DNA from: an uncultured Poribacteria bacterium
GTDB lineage: Bacteria > Poribacteria > WGA-4E > WGA-3G
Assembly (NCBI GenBank): GCA_951828385.1
Contig: OX639973.1
Coordinates: 2,164,470-2,228,469, forward strand
Reading direction: 5' to 3'
Length of the DNA: 64,000 bases
Shown: in pieces, positions 62,145 to 64,000 of the stretch
How positions within the stretch are numbered: the first letter of the stretch is position 1
Layout of the letters: each line of letters starts with the position of its first letter
Notes under the pieces: generated by a model
What the model saw: the letters and a program-made list of their open reading frames with translations, nothing else
The model's database searches: none
Told to the model about the DNA's origin: nothing
Position numbers and translations under genes: made by a program

Positions 62145-62948
62145 ATGAAACCATTCCGCTACATTAAAAGACAAATTGAGAAATTTTTTTATAGGGCTTA
62201 CCAGCGGCGTTTGGAATCCCAGGCAAACACATGGAAAATTCCACGTCACATCGGTGTCATCCTTGATGGAAACCGCCGTTACGCGAAAGCCAGTGGGCTT
62301 GAAAATGTTATCAAAGGACACCACGAAGGGGCAAACAAATTAGAAGAGGTGCTCCACTGGTGCGATGAACTTGGGGTTGAGATTTTCTCAATATGGATTT
62401 TCTCGCTTGATAACTTCAAGCGCGCAGCACATGAAGTCGAAGGTATCCTTGGACTGATTGAAGGAAAAATGCGCGAACTCGTCACAATTGAGGGACTCCA
62501 CGCCAACCAGATTAAGGTACGCGCAATGGGGGAAATAGAACTGCTACCGCCGAGCCTTCAAGAAGCGATTCGGGAAGCAGAAGAAGCGACACAACATTAC
62601 GAAAAGTTCATCTTAAATGTCGCTGTTGCTTATGGCGGGCGCGAAGAAATCATTGAGGCTTTTCGGGGACACCTAAAAGCCGAAAGTGATACTGGTAAAT
62701 CCGTTCGCCAAATCGCAGATGAACTCACTGTGGACAAGATTACACCATACCTATACACCTCGAACCTCCCAGACCCTGAGTTAATCATTCGTACCAGTGG
62801 AGAGGTGCGGCTATCCGGGTTTTTACTCTGGCAGAGCGTTTACTCGGAATTCTATTTTTGCGATACCTATTGGCCCTCGTTCCGTAAAATTGATTTCCTC
62901 CGTGCCTTGCGTGCCTATAGCCAACGCAAACGCCGATTTGGGAAGTAA
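62145..62948 (+). CDS. uppS: Isoprenyl transferase (undecaprenyl diphosphate synthase type)
   Basis: A 267-residue cis-prenyltransferase. GVILDGNRRYAKASG holds the catalytic D41. IFSLDNFKRAAHEVEGI and IIRTSGEVRLSGFLLWQSVY follow, with YSEFYFCDTYWPSF completing the isopentenyl-binding site. It condenses isopentenyl diphosphate on farnesyl diphosphate to make the C55 carrier for peptidoglycan. An N-terminal extension of ~15 basic/aromatic residues (FRYIKRQIEKFFYRAYQRRL) may be membrane-associated. The next gene starts 10 bp after the stop. Confidence 0.92.
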   Translation: MKPFRYIKRQIEKFFYRAYQRRLESQANTWKIPRHIGVILDGNRRYAKASGLENVIKGHHEGANKLEEVLHWCDELGVEIFSIWIFSLDNFKRAAHEVEGILGLIEGKMRELVTIEGLHANQIKVRAMGEIELLPPSLQEAIREAEEATQHYEKFILNVAVAYGGREEIIEAFRGHLKAESDTGKSVRQIADELTVDKITPYLYTSNLPDPELIIRTSGEVRLSGFLLWQSVYSEFYFCDTYWPSFRKIDFLRALRAYSQRKRRFGK

Positions 62949-62958
62949 AGGAAATATC

Positions 62959-64000
62959 ATGGAAAACATTATGAAGAAGAAAAGAAAAGTACTGTGCAGT
63001 CTTACAATCTTATGGTTTTTGCTATGCTGCACCATAATTGCCGGGCAAGCCCAAACCCCTGAACAGATCGCGCAAAATGCTTTGAATTCAACAGTCATCT
63101 TAACAACCACTATTGGCAGAAACTCCCAAGGAAGTGGGTTCTTCGTCGGAGATGGCGTGGTCGTAACGAACCATCACGTTATTAAAGGGGCTACAGCAGC
63201 TACTGTAAAATTGGTAGGAACGGAACAAGAGTCGGATATTGAAGGGTATATTGCGATTGACGCGGATCGCGATCTTGCTATACTCAAAGTAGCGAACCTT
63301 TATGCGCCGCCGCTCCCGCTTGGCGATAGCGATACTATTCGAGTTGCTGAAACTGTTTACGCTGTCGGCAATCCGCGTGGGTTAGAAGGCACAGTCTCAG
63401 AAGGCATTATTAGTAACATCCAACCGGATGGTAACTCAGGCATACGCGGCGAAGTCATCCAAATGACAGCACCTATTTCCGAAGGCAGCAGCGGCGGGGC
63501 AGTACTTAACAGTAGGGGAGAGGTCATTGGAATCGCTGCCAGCGTCCGAAATGATGGACAAAACCTCAATTTCGCTATCCCGGTAAACGCTCTCAAAGCA
63601 CTGCTTAACCGCGCGGGCCCTGTCCGACCCCTCGTTGCAGAACCTTCAGACGCTAAGCAAAACACCCTCGCAAACCTTTTAAATCTAATCATTCTGAGTC
63701 TCACTGTTTTCGGGGTAATCCATTTTTTGCCGACAGTGAACGCCAACGGTTGGATCACAGCAGCAGGAATTGCAGCCGGATTCGGCGTTATCAAAGTCGT
63801 GGGCATCGGAATTATGACAAACCCCGCATTACCGGAAGGGGTTGAAATTTTCCTCACCGCCCCACCTCCGAATGATATTGTCCACGCCTTAAATTGCGCG
63901 AATTGCTTCCCTAAACTACTCGTCTATATAATAAAACCACTCGCTTACATCACTACCACCGCTTTTCTACTCGGAATTGCCAATAAGGCAGTTCCGAAAT
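62959..64000 (+). CDS. Trypsin-like serine protease with C-terminal membrane segments (runs off window)
   Basis: The 347 residues in the window begin with a signal segment (VLCSLTILWFLLCCTIIAG). A chymotrypsin-fold domain with an intact triad follows: H73 (NHHV), D105 (DRDLAIL) and S178 (GSSGGA). After residue ~215 come two or three hydrophobic segments (ANLLNLIILSLTVFGVIHF; PLAYITTTAFLLGIA), unlike HtrA, which has PDZ domains instead. AAAGGAA precedes the ATG at 62959. A second ATG lies 4 codons later. The domain is close to the C-terminus of the TPR-protease at 17114-20482. Confidence 0.85.
   Translation, partial: MENIMKKKRKVLCSLTILWFLLCCTIIAGQAQTPEQIAQNALNSTVILTTTIGRNSQGSGFFVGDGVVVTNHHVIKGATAATVKLVGTEQESDIEGYIAIDADRDLAILKVANLYAPPLPLGDSDTIRVAETVYAVGNPRGLEGTVSEGIISNIQPDGNSGIRGEVIQMTAPISEGSSGGAVLNSRGEVIGIAASVRNDGQNLNFAIPVNALKALLNRAGPVRPLVAEPSDAKQNTLANLLNLIILSLTVFGVIHFLPTVNANGWITAAGIAAGFGVIKVVGIGIMTNPALPEGVEIFLTAPPPNDIVHALNCANCFPKLLVYIIKPLAYITTTAFLLGIANKAVPK

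Noticed and set aside
1-64000. tRNA or rRNA genes
   Set aside because: I scanned spacers for T-loop and acceptor-stem patterns by eye and found none convincing. GGTTCGGTT-type words belong to palindromic repeats.

Overview
The window looks like an accessory-rich chromosomal segment of a Gram-negative-type bacterium. I infer Candidatus Poribacteria or a close relative. The basis is four phytanoyl-CoA dioxygenase (PhyH) genes, two amidohydrolase-2 paralogs, a DUF6785/DUF6784-type membrane protein, a DUF5916 outer-membrane protein, proteins ending in FlgD-type Ig domains beside a PorV-like barrel, and many small intergenic palindromic repeats. No rRNA, tRNA or CRISPR array was recognised, so the assignment rests on gene content alone.

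Region 1 (1-12.1 kb) is a defence island almost entirely on the minus strand. In transcription order it holds a type III restriction helicase (Res), a RelE-type toxin-antitoxin pair, an antidote-like HTH gene overlapping a truncated TIR-domain gene, two unrecognised genes, a degenerate soluble GT51 transglycosylase overlapping a nucleotidyltransferase-fold gene, the type III-like methyltransferase (Mod), a DUF2806 gene and an HSDR_N-type nuclease with a C-terminal membrane anchor. The GT51/nucleotidyltransferase pair sits between two direct copies of a repeat of about 230 bp, like a cassette.

Region 2 (12.1-17.1 kb) is repeat-rich. It has duplicated hairpin repeats, a DUF5916 gene with a consensus promoter placed so that the mRNA should be leaderless, a glycoside-hydrolase gene remnant cut by a 73-bp MITE-like element, a 37-bp tandem array and an IS982-type insertion sequence.

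Region 3 (17.1-34 kb) mixes metabolism with small defence modules. It holds a large TPR lipoprotein fused to a trypsin-like protease, a Gfo/Idh/MocA dehydrogenase, PhyH, a TPR protein, a GMC oxidoreductase, a D-cysteine desulfhydrase-like enzyme, two amidohydrolases, HicAB, a DUF433 protein, a beta-lactamase-fold hydrolase, and a pair encoding a TIR/deoxyribosyltransferase-like protein and a GIY-YIG-like protein.

Region 4 (34-41.4 kb) has an ABC ATPase followed by three tandem paralogous ABC-2 type permeases, each joined by the same 8-bp overlap, then a small hypothetical gene and a degenerate ZIP transporter. Region 5 (41.4-54 kb) encodes exported proteins: a glycoside-hydrolase-like protein with a FlgD-Ig tail, a lipoprotein, two PhyH enzymes, an SppA protease fused to a barrel-like domain, Pcm, a PorV-like barrel, another FlgD-Ig protein and a Ycf48-like propeller. 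Region 6 (54-64 kb) has a 422-bp RNA-like IS200/IS605-type element, an aminotransferase, homoserine kinase, a full-length P-type ATPase homologue that has lost its catalytic motifs, a DUF6785 membrane protein, undecaprenyl diphosphate synthase and a second trypsin-like protease that runs off the window.

The strongest candidates for new biology are the repeat-bounded GT51/nucleotidyltransferase cassette, the TIR-like/GIY-YIG-like pair, the catalytically dead P-type ATPase, and the two non-autonomous IS200/IS605-like RNA elements.
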